Source: Anaerolineales bacterium
GTDB lineage: Bacteria; Chloroflexota; Anaerolineae; Anaerolineales; JABWBV01
Reading direction: 5' to 3'
Length of the DNA: 7,633 nucleotides
NCBI GenBank assembly: GCA_027019845.1
Contig: JALUWE010000450.1
Span: 1 to 7,633 of the forward strand
The number at the start of each line of letters is the position of its first letter. Position 1 is the stretch's first letter. A model generated the notes under the pieces. The model was not told the DNA's origin, searched no databases, and saw only the letters and a program-made list of their open reading frames with translations. A program made the position numbers and the translations under genes. Shown one piece after another: positions 1-4,821 of this stretch.

Positions 1-2
1 GT

Positions 3-473
3 TGGAGGCCGCTGGGCAGGCTGGCGATGAAGGCCGAACTGGAGGCCCCGCTGAGCGTCGAGATTGGCGGACAGGACGCAGGGCGCGCCTTCCGGGTCGA
101 ACAGATCGAACTGCTGCCCAACAAGCGGGTTGAGCTGGGGGAAGACTGGCACACCATCAGTTACCTCTCGATTCCGCGCCCCCTTTCCGGTCGAGTTGGG
201 CTGCACAGTCCCGTCTTGGGCCAAACCTATCTCGTGCAGCCGCACCAATGGGGCAACATCTGGGTCTATGGCATGGAGATCATCCTGGCAGGCTACATGA
301 CGCGCGGCGAGTTCAGAAGACGCGCCAAACGTCTGCCAGCAGGCAGCCGGGTTTTTCAATACCCGCGCACACGCACGGACAACTGGTCTGTTCCCGTGGC
401 AGATTTACACGCCATCCCCGATCTGTTTGTGCGCGCCCAAAATTGGCGCCACCAACAAGCAGGCAGAATCTGA
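3..473 (+). CDS. Unrecognised protein, 5' end outside the window
   Basis: I do not recognise this protein. The reading frame is open to the left edge with high GC at third positions. I therefore read it as the C-terminal part of a longer gene, with the ATG at 27 only an alternative start. A weak GCAGG lies 6 bases before that ATG. From the ATG it encodes 148 residues, with no signal peptide and no clear membrane helix. Visible features are a tryptophan- and tyrosine-containing central stretch (QWGNIWVYGMEI, about residues 74-85 from the ATG) and a basic segment (RRRAKR) soon after. The C-terminus is polar and ends AGRI. The TGA stop at 471-473 lies inside the 8-bp sequence duplicated around the neighbouring insertion, so the insertion left the end of the protein intact. 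No function is proposed. Confidence 0.6.
   Translation, partial: WRPLGRLAMKAELEAPLSVEIGGQDAGRAFRVEQIELLPNKRVELGEDWHTISYLSIPRPLSGRVGLHSPVLGQTYLVQPHQWGNIWVYGMEIILAGYMTRGEFRRRAKRLPAGSRVFQYPRTRTDNWSVPVADLHAIPDLFVRAQNWRHQQAGRI
466..473 (+). repeat. Left copy of putative 8-bp target-site duplication
   Basis: GAATCTGA here is repeated exactly at 879-886, on the other side of the inverted-repeat-bounded block. One unmatched base (C474) separates it from the left inverted repeat. This copy includes the stop codon of the upstream gene. Confidence 0.5.
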
Positions 474-506
474 CAGGACTTACGCAGTTGGGAACTGTGA
501 GCACCT

Positions 507-540
507 GTCATTCTGAGGGAGCGCAGCGACCGAAGAATCC
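507..540 (+). repeat. Dispersed hairpin repeat, copy A
   Basis: This copy starts GTCATTCTGAG and ends GAAGAATCC. Its core, 510-538, folds back on itself. The 5' arm is ATTCT, GA, GG, GA, GC; the loop is GCA; the 3' arm is GC, GA, CC, GA, AGAAT. Two-base Watson-Crick steps therefore alternate with tandem G-A mismatches. The sequence resembles a dispersed intergenic repeat that I associate with environmental bacterial genomes including Chloroflexota. Confidence 0.7.
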
Positions 541-557
541 GGAGCGCAGCCTGTCAT

Positions 558-590
558 GTCATTCTGAGGGGCGTCAGCCCCGAAGAATCT
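558..590 (+). repeat. Dispersed hairpin repeat, copy B
   Basis: This copy has the same outer arms as copy A: ATTCT at 561-565 and AGAAT at 584-588, each next to a GA mismatch pair. The inner stem is the fully paired GGGGC (568-572) with GCCCC (577-581) around a GTCA loop. The second tandem mismatch of copy A is replaced here by real base pairs. Confidence 0.7.
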
Positions 591-603
591 CCCTCATCGC
601 AAG

Positions 604-621
604 CGAGATTCTTCGCTCCCC
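604..621 (-). repeat. Truncated hairpin repeat, copy C (half element)
   Basis: CGAGATTCTTCGCTCCCC matches the left half of copy D, which runs in the same orientation, and then stops. Its GAGATTCT (605-612) also pairs with AGAATCTC (584-591) at the end of copy B, forming an 8-bp inverted repeat with a 13-base loop. Confidence 0.55.
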
Positions 622-651
622 GTCCCCGGCGTCCGCCCAACCTCCTGGACG

Positions 652-688
652 CTTCCAATGACTACGCGCCGAACAAGGGGATTGAAAC
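652..688 (+). repeat. Solitary CRISPR-repeat-like motif, 37 nt
   Basis: The segment starts CTTCCAATGAC and ends AAGGGGATTGAAAC. The pattern of a TTCCAAT-like start and a GGGATTGAAAC end over about 37 nt is typical of many type I and type III CRISPR repeats. No second copy and no regular spacing occur in the window, so this is not an array. It may be a relic or solo repeat carried by the surrounding insertion, or chance. Confidence 0.35.
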
Positions 689-699
689 TTGATGCGACC

Positions 700-727
700 G
701 TCGGGGCGACCGGCCGGTCGCCCCGAC
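700..727. repeat. Perfect 28-bp GC-rich palindrome
   Basis: Each half is GTCGGGGCGACCGG or its exact reverse complement, with no loop and no mismatch. It lies in the middle of the MITE-like block, followed by a C-rich low-complexity run to about 780 containing two similar GTCCCCCGTCA-type units. It could extrude as a cruciform or form a very stable RNA hairpin. No T-run follows, so it is not an intrinsic terminator. Confidence 0.7.
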
Positions 728-783
728 CCCCGGTCCCCCGTCATCCGTCCCCCGTCACCCACTTCCATCTCCCCCGCCATCGC

Positions 784-819
784 CGAGATTCTTCGCTCCC
801 CTTGGTCGCTCAGAATGAC
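784..819 (-). repeat. Dispersed hairpin repeat, copy D (inverted)
   Basis: Read on the - strand it begins GTCATTCTGAG and ends AAGAATCTCG, so it is inverted relative to copies A and B. Its core, 788-816, folds like copy A, but the two inner 2-bp steps have swapped order. GC-GC is now outermost and CC-GG innermost, both still separated by GA-GA mismatches on the - strand around a three-base loop. Confidence 0.7.
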
Positions 820-848
820 ACAAGCAACAGCGCTCAGAATGACACAAG
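808..848 (+). repeat. 17-bp direct repeat, period 24
   Basis: GCTCAGAATGACACAAG occurs at 808-824 and again at 832-848. The second copy duplicates the right arm of hairpin copy D together with its flank, which looks like a local tandem duplication. Confidence 0.7.
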
Positions 849-878
849 GCGATAGCTGGCATGAACTGCGTAAGTACT

Positions 879-886
879 GAATCTGA
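879..886 (+). repeat. Right copy of putative 8-bp target-site duplication
   Basis: GAATCTGA is identical to 466-473 and directly abuts the right inverted repeat ending at 878. The following base is G where the left copy has C. The duplication is therefore 8 bp exact, or 9 bp with one mismatch. Confidence 0.5.
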
Positions 887-913
887 GAAAAAAAACGCGC
901 AAAAGTGGGTTTT

Positions 914-930
914 TATAGTACAATTGTTCT
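914..930 (+). promoter_or_regulatory. Possible ssb promoter -10 with LexA-like operator
   Basis: The AT-rich segment between the insertion and ssb contains TATAGT (914-919) and the overlapping TACAAT (919-924), either of which could serve as a -10. No convincing -35 is visible. Overlapping them, GTACAATTGTTC (918-929) differs by one base from the GAAC-N4-GTTC SOS box of Gram-positive-type LexA. Regulation of ssb by LexA is plausible but unproven. A second small inverted repeat, AGTGT/ACACT with a 6-base loop, follows at 939-954. Confidence 0.3.
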
Positions 931-1012
931 GTCCGTTGAGTGTACAAGAACACTGCACGGGTGAGTCACACTCGGAACGGCAACACCATCACTCAATGAA
1001 AGGAGCGTTATC

Positions 1013-1432
1013 ATGTATCAAAAAATCTTCATCATTGGAAACCTGGGGCGCGATCCGGAAATGCGCTACACCCCCTCGGGGCAGGCGGTCACTAATTTCT
1101 CCGTAGCAACCAATCGCCAATACACCGACTCCAACGGCCAACGCGTCAAAGAGACCATCTGGTTTCGCGTCTCCACCTGGGGCCGGCTGGCCGAAAACTG
1201 CAACCAATACCTGCGCCGGGGCAGCAAAGTGCTGGTCGAGGGCCGTATCACCGCTGACCCGGCCACCGGCGGGCCCCGAATCTGGACTCGTCAGGACGGA
1301 ACCGTAGCAGCGTCCTTCGAGATTTCAGCCAATAACGTACAATTCCTCTCCACCCGTGCGGAAGCGGAAGCCTACCAACAAAGCCAACCCTCCGGTCAGG
1401 TGGCCGAACCCGAAGAAGACATCCCCTTCTAA
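1013..1432 (+). CDS. ssb: Single-stranded DNA-binding protein
   Basis: This protein coats single-stranded DNA during replication, recombination and repair, and recruits partner enzymes through its C-terminal tip. The 139 residues show an N-terminal OB fold (about 1-113). Family motifs include NLGRDPEMRYTPSG near the start, NFSVATNR, a WFRV strand at 50-53, and YLRRGSKVLVEGR at 66-78. A short glutamine- and proline-containing linker follows. The acidic tip is EEDIPF, matching the canonical DDDIPF-type interaction motif. The protein is shorter than E. coli SSB because the linker is reduced. An AAGGAG site at 1000-1005, 7 bases before the ATG, fixes the start. It appears monocistronic, with the repeat block upstream and an intrinsic terminator after it. 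A LexA-like site upstream would suit a damage response but is tentative. Confidence 0.97.
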   Translation: MYQKIFIIGNLGRDPEMRYTPSGQAVTNFSVATNRQYTDSNGQRVKETIWFRVSTWGRLAENCNQYLRRGSKVLVEGRITADPATGGPRIWTRQDGTVAASFEISANNVQFLSTRAEAEAYQQSQPSGQVAEPEEDIPF

Positions 1433-1459
1433 GCTGATCTTCATCCCTCCCGAACGACC

Positions 1460-1525
1460 GTGCCCGTTTTTACGGCAGACTCGCCAGGTTTTGCACAAAG
1501 AGTTTGCCGGAAACGGGCACTTTTT
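1460..1525 (+). terminator. Intrinsic terminator after ssb
   Basis: GTGCCCGTTT (1460-1469) pairs perfectly with AAACGGGCAC (1511-1520), followed at once by TTTTT (1521-1525). Inside the loop, GGCA (1474-1477) can pair with TGCC (1505-1508) to extend the structure. The loop is longer than usual for a terminator, but the 10-bp closing stem and T-run sit correctly 28 bases downstream of the ssb stop. Confidence 0.75.
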
Positions 1526-1529
1526 GGAT

Positions 1530-1535
1530 TAGAAT
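1530..1535 (+). promoter_or_regulatory. Possible -10 box for the DUF3467-translin-nuclease operon
   Basis: TAGAAT lies just after the ssb terminator and 52 bases before the next start codon, where an operon promoter is expected. No good -35 at normal spacing is visible, so this is a weak call. Confidence 0.3.
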
Positions 1536-1587
1536 GGTACGCACCTAAGCCCGACAGATCAAGTTCGCAAGCCACCAGGAGTTTTTT

Positions 1588-1908
1588 ATGTCCACCCCCC
1601 CGAGACGCGTTCAACAACTACCCTCCATTGAAATCCCCAAGGAACTCAACCCCGTATACGCCAACATGGTTCGGATCGCGCACATGCCCTCCGAATTCGT
1701 CATCGATTTTGCCCTCAAAGTGCCGGGCAACCAACCGGCCAGGGTGATGGCGCAGGTGCTGATGTCACCGCTGAGCGCAAAGTTATTCCACCGCGCCCTG
1801 ACCGAAAATTTGTCGAAATTCGAGAACACTTTCGGTGAGATCAAGATTCCCGGCGAGAGTTCTTTGGATGAATACGCCAAACTTTTTCGCCCTCCCCCAA
1901 AAGAGTAG
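1588..1908 (+). CDS. DUF3467 family protein
   Basis: This 106-residue soluble protein matches the small DUF3467 family, whose function is unknown. The family pattern is clear. PVYANMVRIAHMPSEFVIDF spans about 22-41. RVMAQVLMSP lies at 52-61 and SAKLFHRALTENLSKFENTFGEI at about 63-85. A proline-rich, charged tail follows, ending PPPKE. The alternating pattern suggests a compact alpha/beta fold with no membrane segment or signal peptide. The start is supported by AGGAG at 1577-1581, 6 bases before the ATG. The stop is only two bases from the start of the translin-family gene, so the two are surely co-transcribed. This is the first gene after the ssb terminator. Placement beside nucleic-acid-binding genes suggests, but does not show, a related role. 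Confidence 0.85.
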   Translation: MSTPPRRVQQLPSIEIPKELNPVYANMVRIAHMPSEFVIDFALKVPGNQPARVMAQVLMSPLSAKLFHRALTENLSKFENTFGEIKIPGESSLDEYAKLFRPPPKE

Positions 1909-1910
1909 CC

Positions 1911-2549
1911 ATGGACCAACTGGAAAACATTGCCGAAAAGGCACACACCGTCTTCGAGACCCGTACCGCGGCGCGTGAACGCGCGCTGTCCCAGGCGCGC
2001 ACGCTGGTACGGCACGCATCGCGCGCCATACGCGCTGTCCACCGTGAAGAACGCCCCCTGGCACGTGAACATCTAACCAAAGCCTCCGAACTGGCCGCCT
2101 CCCTGCGCAACAATCTGGACGAATTCCCAGACCTGTACTACGCGGGGTACACACAAGACGCCCTCAAAGAATACGCCGAAGCCAGTATCGTGTACGCCCT
2201 GCTGGACGGGGAAGCGCTCCCCACCCCTGAAAAGCTGGGCCTGCAATACAACACCTACCTCAAGGGGCTGGCCGAGGCCGTGGGCGAAATGCGCCGCCGC
2301 TGCCTGGATATTTTGCGTGAAGGCCACTCCCACGAGGCCGAGCGCGTGCTGGCAAACATGGATGAAATCTACGGCGTCCTCGTCACCATGGATTACCCGG
2401 ACGCTATCACCGGCGGGCTGCGCCGTCTGACCGACATCGTCCGCAGCATCACAGAGCGCACCCGAGGCGACCTGACCCTCAGCCTGCGGCAGGAGCAACT
2501 GGAAAAAAGCCTGCGCAGCCTGGAGAGCAGGCTGGATAATGCAGCGTGA
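1911..2549 (+). CDS. Translin-family RNA/ssDNA-binding protein
   Basis: The 212-residue, almost entirely helical protein resembles bacterial and archaeal members of the translin/TRAX family, which form ring-shaped assemblies on single-stranded RNA or DNA. Recognisable blocks are RTLVRHASRAIRAVHR (about 30-45), FPDLYYAGYTQDALKEYAEA (72-91), the YLKGLAEAVGEMRR segment (116-129), and DYPDAITGGLRRLTDI followed by ERTRGDLTL (161-190). The KEYAEA block carries E87 and E90, a Glu-x-x-Glu pair like the one in catalytic TRAX. With nearby acidic residues such as D83 and E122/E126, a metal-dependent RNase activity is possible but inferred. The C-terminus is a charged, coiled-coil-like helix. It follows DUF3467 by two bases with a poor Shine-Dalgarno site, and its TGA overlaps the next gene's GTG (GTGA). 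Both point to translational coupling. Confidence 0.82.
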   Translation: MDQLENIAEKAHTVFETRTAARERALSQARTLVRHASRAIRAVHREERPLAREHLTKASELAASLRNNLDEFPDLYYAGYTQDALKEYAEASIVYALLDGEALPTPEKLGLQYNTYLKGLAEAVGEMRRRCLDILREGHSHEAERVLANMDEIYGVLVTMDYPDAITGGLRRLTDIVRSITERTRGDLTLSLRQEQLEKSLRSLESRLDNAA

Positions 2550-2800
2550 GACGCAACAGAGACACTGTACGCGCTTCGGAAATCGGCACCTTTCTCTACT
2601 GCCGCCGCGCCTGGTGGTACCAGCGACAGGGTGAACCATCCGAGAACCAGGCCGAGCTGCTGACCGGCGCGAAAATGCACGAGCAGCACGGGCGGGTGGT
2701 ATTGGCCGCGGTCGTCTTGCGTGCAGCCGGCTACGCGCTTCTCCTGCTTGCCCTCGTGCTGCTCACCATCTATCTGCTGAACACCTTTTTAACGTTCTAA
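2546..2800 (+). CDS. N-terminal half of membrane-anchored Cas4/Dna2-like nuclease
   Basis: The 84-residue product looks like the start of a Cas4-type PD-(D/E)XK nuclease and then stops. RASEIGTFLYCRRAWWY (9-25) matches the N-terminal Cas4 motif that supplies the first Fe-S cysteine (C19). GAKMHEQHGR (41-50) resembles the conserved G-x3-H motif (H45 or H48). Residues about 52-80 form one long hydrophobic helix, and the TAA follows almost directly, so the protein would be tail-anchored with its N-terminus in the cytoplasm. The catalytic D, E and K and the other three cysteines are absent here but encoded just downstream in the same frame. The start is a GTG overlapping the translin stop (GTGA). 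The gene is either one half of a two-subunit enzyme or the front part of a gene broken by a nonsense codon. Confidence 0.7.
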   Translation: MRRNRDTVRASEIGTFLYCRRAWWYQRQGEPSENQAELLTGAKMHEQHGRVVLAAVVLRAAGYALLLLALVLLTIYLLNTFLTF

Positions 2801-2821
2801 CGTTCCAACCTCACCCCCTCC

Positions 2822-3331
2822 ATGCCAGCCCTCATCCTGCTCACGCTTCTGATCGCCCTGATCTTCCTCTGGCAGGCCAGCAGGAAACAGAGACAGGCCG
2901 GTCTGCCAGGCGGGCGCATCATCTACACCGATACGCAGGGGTGGCGCAGGGTTGAACAGCCGCTCTACGACCCCATATTGGGTCTGACCGGGAAGCCGGA
3001 CTACCTCATCCGCCGCGGCAAAACCATCATCCCGGTGGAAGTCAAAACCGGACGCACCCCTCCCGCCCCCTACGATTCGCACATCTTTCAACTCGCGGCC
3101 TACTGCGCTCTCGTGCATCGGGCCGCTGGCGCACGCCCGCCCCACGGGCTGATCAAATACCCCCAGCGCACCTTCGAGATCGATTACACCCCCGCGCTGG
3201 AACACGCCTTGTTGGATTTGCTGGACGAGATTCGCCAGCACAGACGCAAACGAACGGTCAACCGCTCTCACGAATCCCGCGCCCGTTGCACGCGTTGCGG
3301 CTATCGCACGATTTGCGATCAGCGGCTTTGA
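2822..3331 (+). CDS. C-terminal half of membrane-anchored Cas4/Dna2-like PD-(D/E)XK nuclease
   Basis: The 169 residues begin with a hydrophobic helix (about 2-18) followed by RKQR, which predicts a cytoplasmic C-terminal domain. That domain has the nuclease signatures. GKPDYL supplies D60, PVEVKTG supplies E73 and K75, and the QLAAY motif starts at Q90. At the C-terminus CTRCGYRTIC gives C156, C159 and C165, the three cysteines that complete a Cas4-like [4Fe-4S] site with C19 of the upstream half. An ATG start at 2822 is the first possible after the TAA, and the 21 preceding bases are pyrimidine-rich with no Shine-Dalgarno site. Initiation may therefore depend on readthrough or re-initiation. 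No cas1, cas2 or CRISPR array is present, so this is not a CRISPR adaptation gene by context. It may act with the upstream translin-like protein on nucleic acids. Confidence 0.8.
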   Translation: MPALILLTLLIALIFLWQASRKQRQAGLPGGRIIYTDTQGWRRVEQPLYDPILGLTGKPDYLIRRGKTIIPVEVKTGRTPPAPYDSHIFQLAAYCALVHRAAGARPPHGLIKYPQRTFEIDYTPALEHALLDLLDEIRQHRRKRTVNRSHESRARCTRCGYRTICDQRL

Positions 3332-3354
3332 AGCCATTTTCACCATGAGGCGGA

Positions 3355-3360
3355 TATAAT
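3355..3360 (+). promoter_or_regulatory. -10 box, probably for a leaderless nadK transcript
   Basis: A consensus TATAAT ends six bases before the nadK ATG, so transcription would begin at or next to the start codon. TTGAAG (3328-3333) is a possible -35 with a long 21-base spacer. The only purine-rich stretch (GAGGCGG, 3347-3353) is too far from the ATG for a normal Shine-Dalgarno site. Confidence 0.5.
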
Positions 3361-3366
3361 ACCCGT

Positions 3367-4236
3367 ATGTCCACCCCTTCTTTCCAATCGATTGCCATCG
3401 GCGCCCACCCGAAATTGCCCCTCGCCATCCAGGAAGCCGCAAAAATTGCTGCATTTCTGAAATCCCACGGGGTACAGCACACCATACACGGCCCGATGAA
3501 CGCCCAAGAACTGGCAACCGGCGTGCAAAAGCGAGAATTCGACCTGTGGATCGCTCTCGGCGGCGATGGCACCATGCTGCGCAGCGGCCACCTCTGCGGC
3601 CCGTATGGCCTGCCCATTTTGGGGATCAACATGGGAAACATAGGATTCCTGACCGGAATTCAACGTCAGGAATGGCCCGACATGCTTCTGAAAGTGCTCG
3701 ACGGGGACTACTGGCTGGAACCCCGCATGATGCTCAAAACAGAACAGTTTCGGAACGGACACTCCCTCGGCCATTGGCACGTACTCAACGAAGCCATGGT
3801 CGGCCGCGGATACCACATGCGCCCCGTCCGCCTGGTCACCAGCGTAGACGGACACTACCTGACCACCTATGTTGCCGACGGCCTGATCGCGGCCACCCCG
3901 ACCGGCTCCACCGCCTACGCGCTGGCCGCGGGCGGGCCCATCCTGCCCCCTGACCTGCGCAACATTTTACTCGTCCCGGTGGCGGCCCACCTCTCCTTCG
4001 ACCGCCCCATTGTGCTCGCCGAAGGTTCTTTCGTCCGCATCACCGTTCACACCGATCACACCGCTTCCCTCAGTCTGGACGGGCAGACGCCAATCGATCT
4101 CGAAAACGGCGACCACGTTGAGGTGCGCGCCAGCGAATACACCGTGCAATTCGTCCGTCTACAAGACCTGGGATATTTCTACCGCAACCTGACCTCCCAC
4201 ATGAATCGCAACTTCTTCTCAGGAGCAGAAGCATGA
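3367..4236 (+). CDS. nadK: NAD kinase
   Basis: NAD kinase phosphorylates NAD+ at the 2'-hydroxyl of the adenosine ribose to make NADP+, using ATP or polyphosphate, in the cytoplasm. The 289 residues have the usual family length and all hallmark motifs. GGDGTMLR is at 65-72, with the catalytic aspartate D67. GINMGNIGFLT spans 87-96, the NE pair is at 141-142, and ADGLIAATPTGSTAYALAAGG at about 170-190 forms the NAD-binding core. RPIVL (213-217) and SLDGQ (236-240) complete the C-terminal beta-rich domain. The start is the ATG just after a TATAAT, which suggests a leaderless mRNA. The gene lies 35 bases after the nuclease half, and its TGA overlaps the next ATG (ATGA), so it heads the downstream operon. 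Confidence 0.96.
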   Translation: MSTPSFQSIAIGAHPKLPLAIQEAAKIAAFLKSHGVQHTIHGPMNAQELATGVQKREFDLWIALGGDGTMLRSGHLCGPYGLPILGINMGNIGFLTGIQRQEWPDMLLKVLDGDYWLEPRMMLKTEQFRNGHSLGHWHVLNEAMVGRGYHMRPVRLVTSVDGHYLTTYVADGLIAATPTGSTAYALAAGGPILPPDLRNILLVPVAAHLSFDRPIVLAEGSFVRITVHTDHTASLSLDGQTPIDLENGDHVEVRASEYTVQFVRLQDLGYFYRNLTSHMNRNFFSGAEA

Positions 4237-4796
4237 CCGAGTCGCTGCCCGAAGTTGACCCGTATGTCCCGGTGACATATTGCGCCAACCATCCTGATAC
4301 CGAAACCACTCTGCGCTGCAATCGCTGCGAGAAGCCGATCTGCGCCAAGTGCGCCATCCGTACCCCCACGGGATACCGCTGCGAGGAGTGTGTGCGCGGC
4401 CAGCAAAAAGTCTTCGAAACCGCGCTGGCACAAGACTACATCATCGCCATCCTGATAGCGGGCATCCTCTCCTTCCTGGGAAGTCTGATCGTGCCGCGGC
4501 TGGGCTTCTTCACCATCCTGCTGGCGCCAGGGGCCGGCGCGGTGATCGCTGAGGCCGTGCGCCGCGCCATCCGCAAGCGACGCTCCCAACGGCTGTTTCA
4601 ATGGACTGCTGCCGCGGTGGTGGTTGGCAGCCTGTTCCCCATTTGCACCGCCATATTCGGCCTCTTGCTGTCTTTGATGGGCGCAAGCGGCGGGGGTGGC
4701 CTGGGATTCTTTGGCTTTGGCCTGATCTGGCAGGGCCTCTACACATTCATGGCCGCCTCCACTGCCTACTATCGCCTCTCGGGCATCCAATTGTAG
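4233..4796 (+). CDS. B-box-type zinc-finger membrane protein
   Basis: The 187-residue protein has a cysteine-rich cytoplasmic N-terminus followed by several membrane helices. C17, H20, C29, C32, C37, C40, C50 and C53 follow a B-box-like spacing, within YCANHPDTETTLRCNRC and later KPICAKC and GYRCEEC, so it should bind two zinc ions. Hydrophobic stretches at about 68-87, 89-108, 123-149 and 157-177 suggest four membrane segments, with a basic RKRR patch near 114-117. A glycine run (GGGG) near 153-156 links the last two. Proteins of this layout occur in Chloroflexota, but no function is established. AGGAG at 4221-4225 lies 7 bases before the ATG, which overlaps the nadK stop (ATGA). Confidence 0.75.
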   Translation: MTESLPEVDPYVPVTYCANHPDTETTLRCNRCEKPICAKCAIRTPTGYRCEECVRGQQKVFETALAQDYIIAILIAGILSFLGSLIVPRLGFFTILLAPGAGAVIAEAVRRAIRKRRSQRLFQWTAAAVVVGSLFPICTAIFGLLLSLMGASGGGGLGFFGFGLIWQGLYTFMAASTAYYRLSGIQL

Positions 4797-4821
4797 GAGG
4801 AAAACTGGAAACAGGCACTCC

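Larger units (their letters stand above)
475..878. mobile_element. MITE-like non-autonomous insertion, about 404 bp
   Basis: This gene-free block is bounded by inverted repeats. The left end reads AGGACTTACGCAGTT (475-489) and the right end, read on the opposite strand, AGTACTTACGCAGTT (864-878), so 14 of 15 bases match. The octamer GAATCTGA occurs at 466-473 and 879-886. It abuts the right end directly and the left end after one base, as expected for a target-site duplication. No transposase is encoded, because the frames inside are short and repetitive. The interior holds dispersed hairpin repeats, a lone CRISPR-repeat-like motif and a 28-bp palindrome, so it looks composite. It sits just upstream of the ssb promoter region. 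The mobilising IS family is not identified. Confidence 0.6.

Noticed and set aside
652..688. A CRISPR array, with the Cas4-like nuclease as its adaptation gene
   Set aside because: Only one repeat-like copy exists, no spacers or cas1/cas2 are present, and the nuclease is almost 2 kb away in a different operon.
574..880. Several 60-80 codon open frames on both strands in the repeat block
   Set aside because: They run through the hairpin repeats, palindrome and C-rich low-complexity sequence. They lack Shine-Dalgarno sites and translate to repetitive R/P/S-rich peptides.
2073..2639. 188-codon - strand frame opposite the translin gene
   Set aside because: It is a shadow of a strongly supported + strand gene with family motifs. 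It has no recognisable motif and no ribosome-binding site.
2798..2821. Frameshift as the cause of the split nuclease
   Set aside because: Both halves are in the same frame, and only the TAA separates them. Deleting one TAACGTTC copy would put the second half out of frame.
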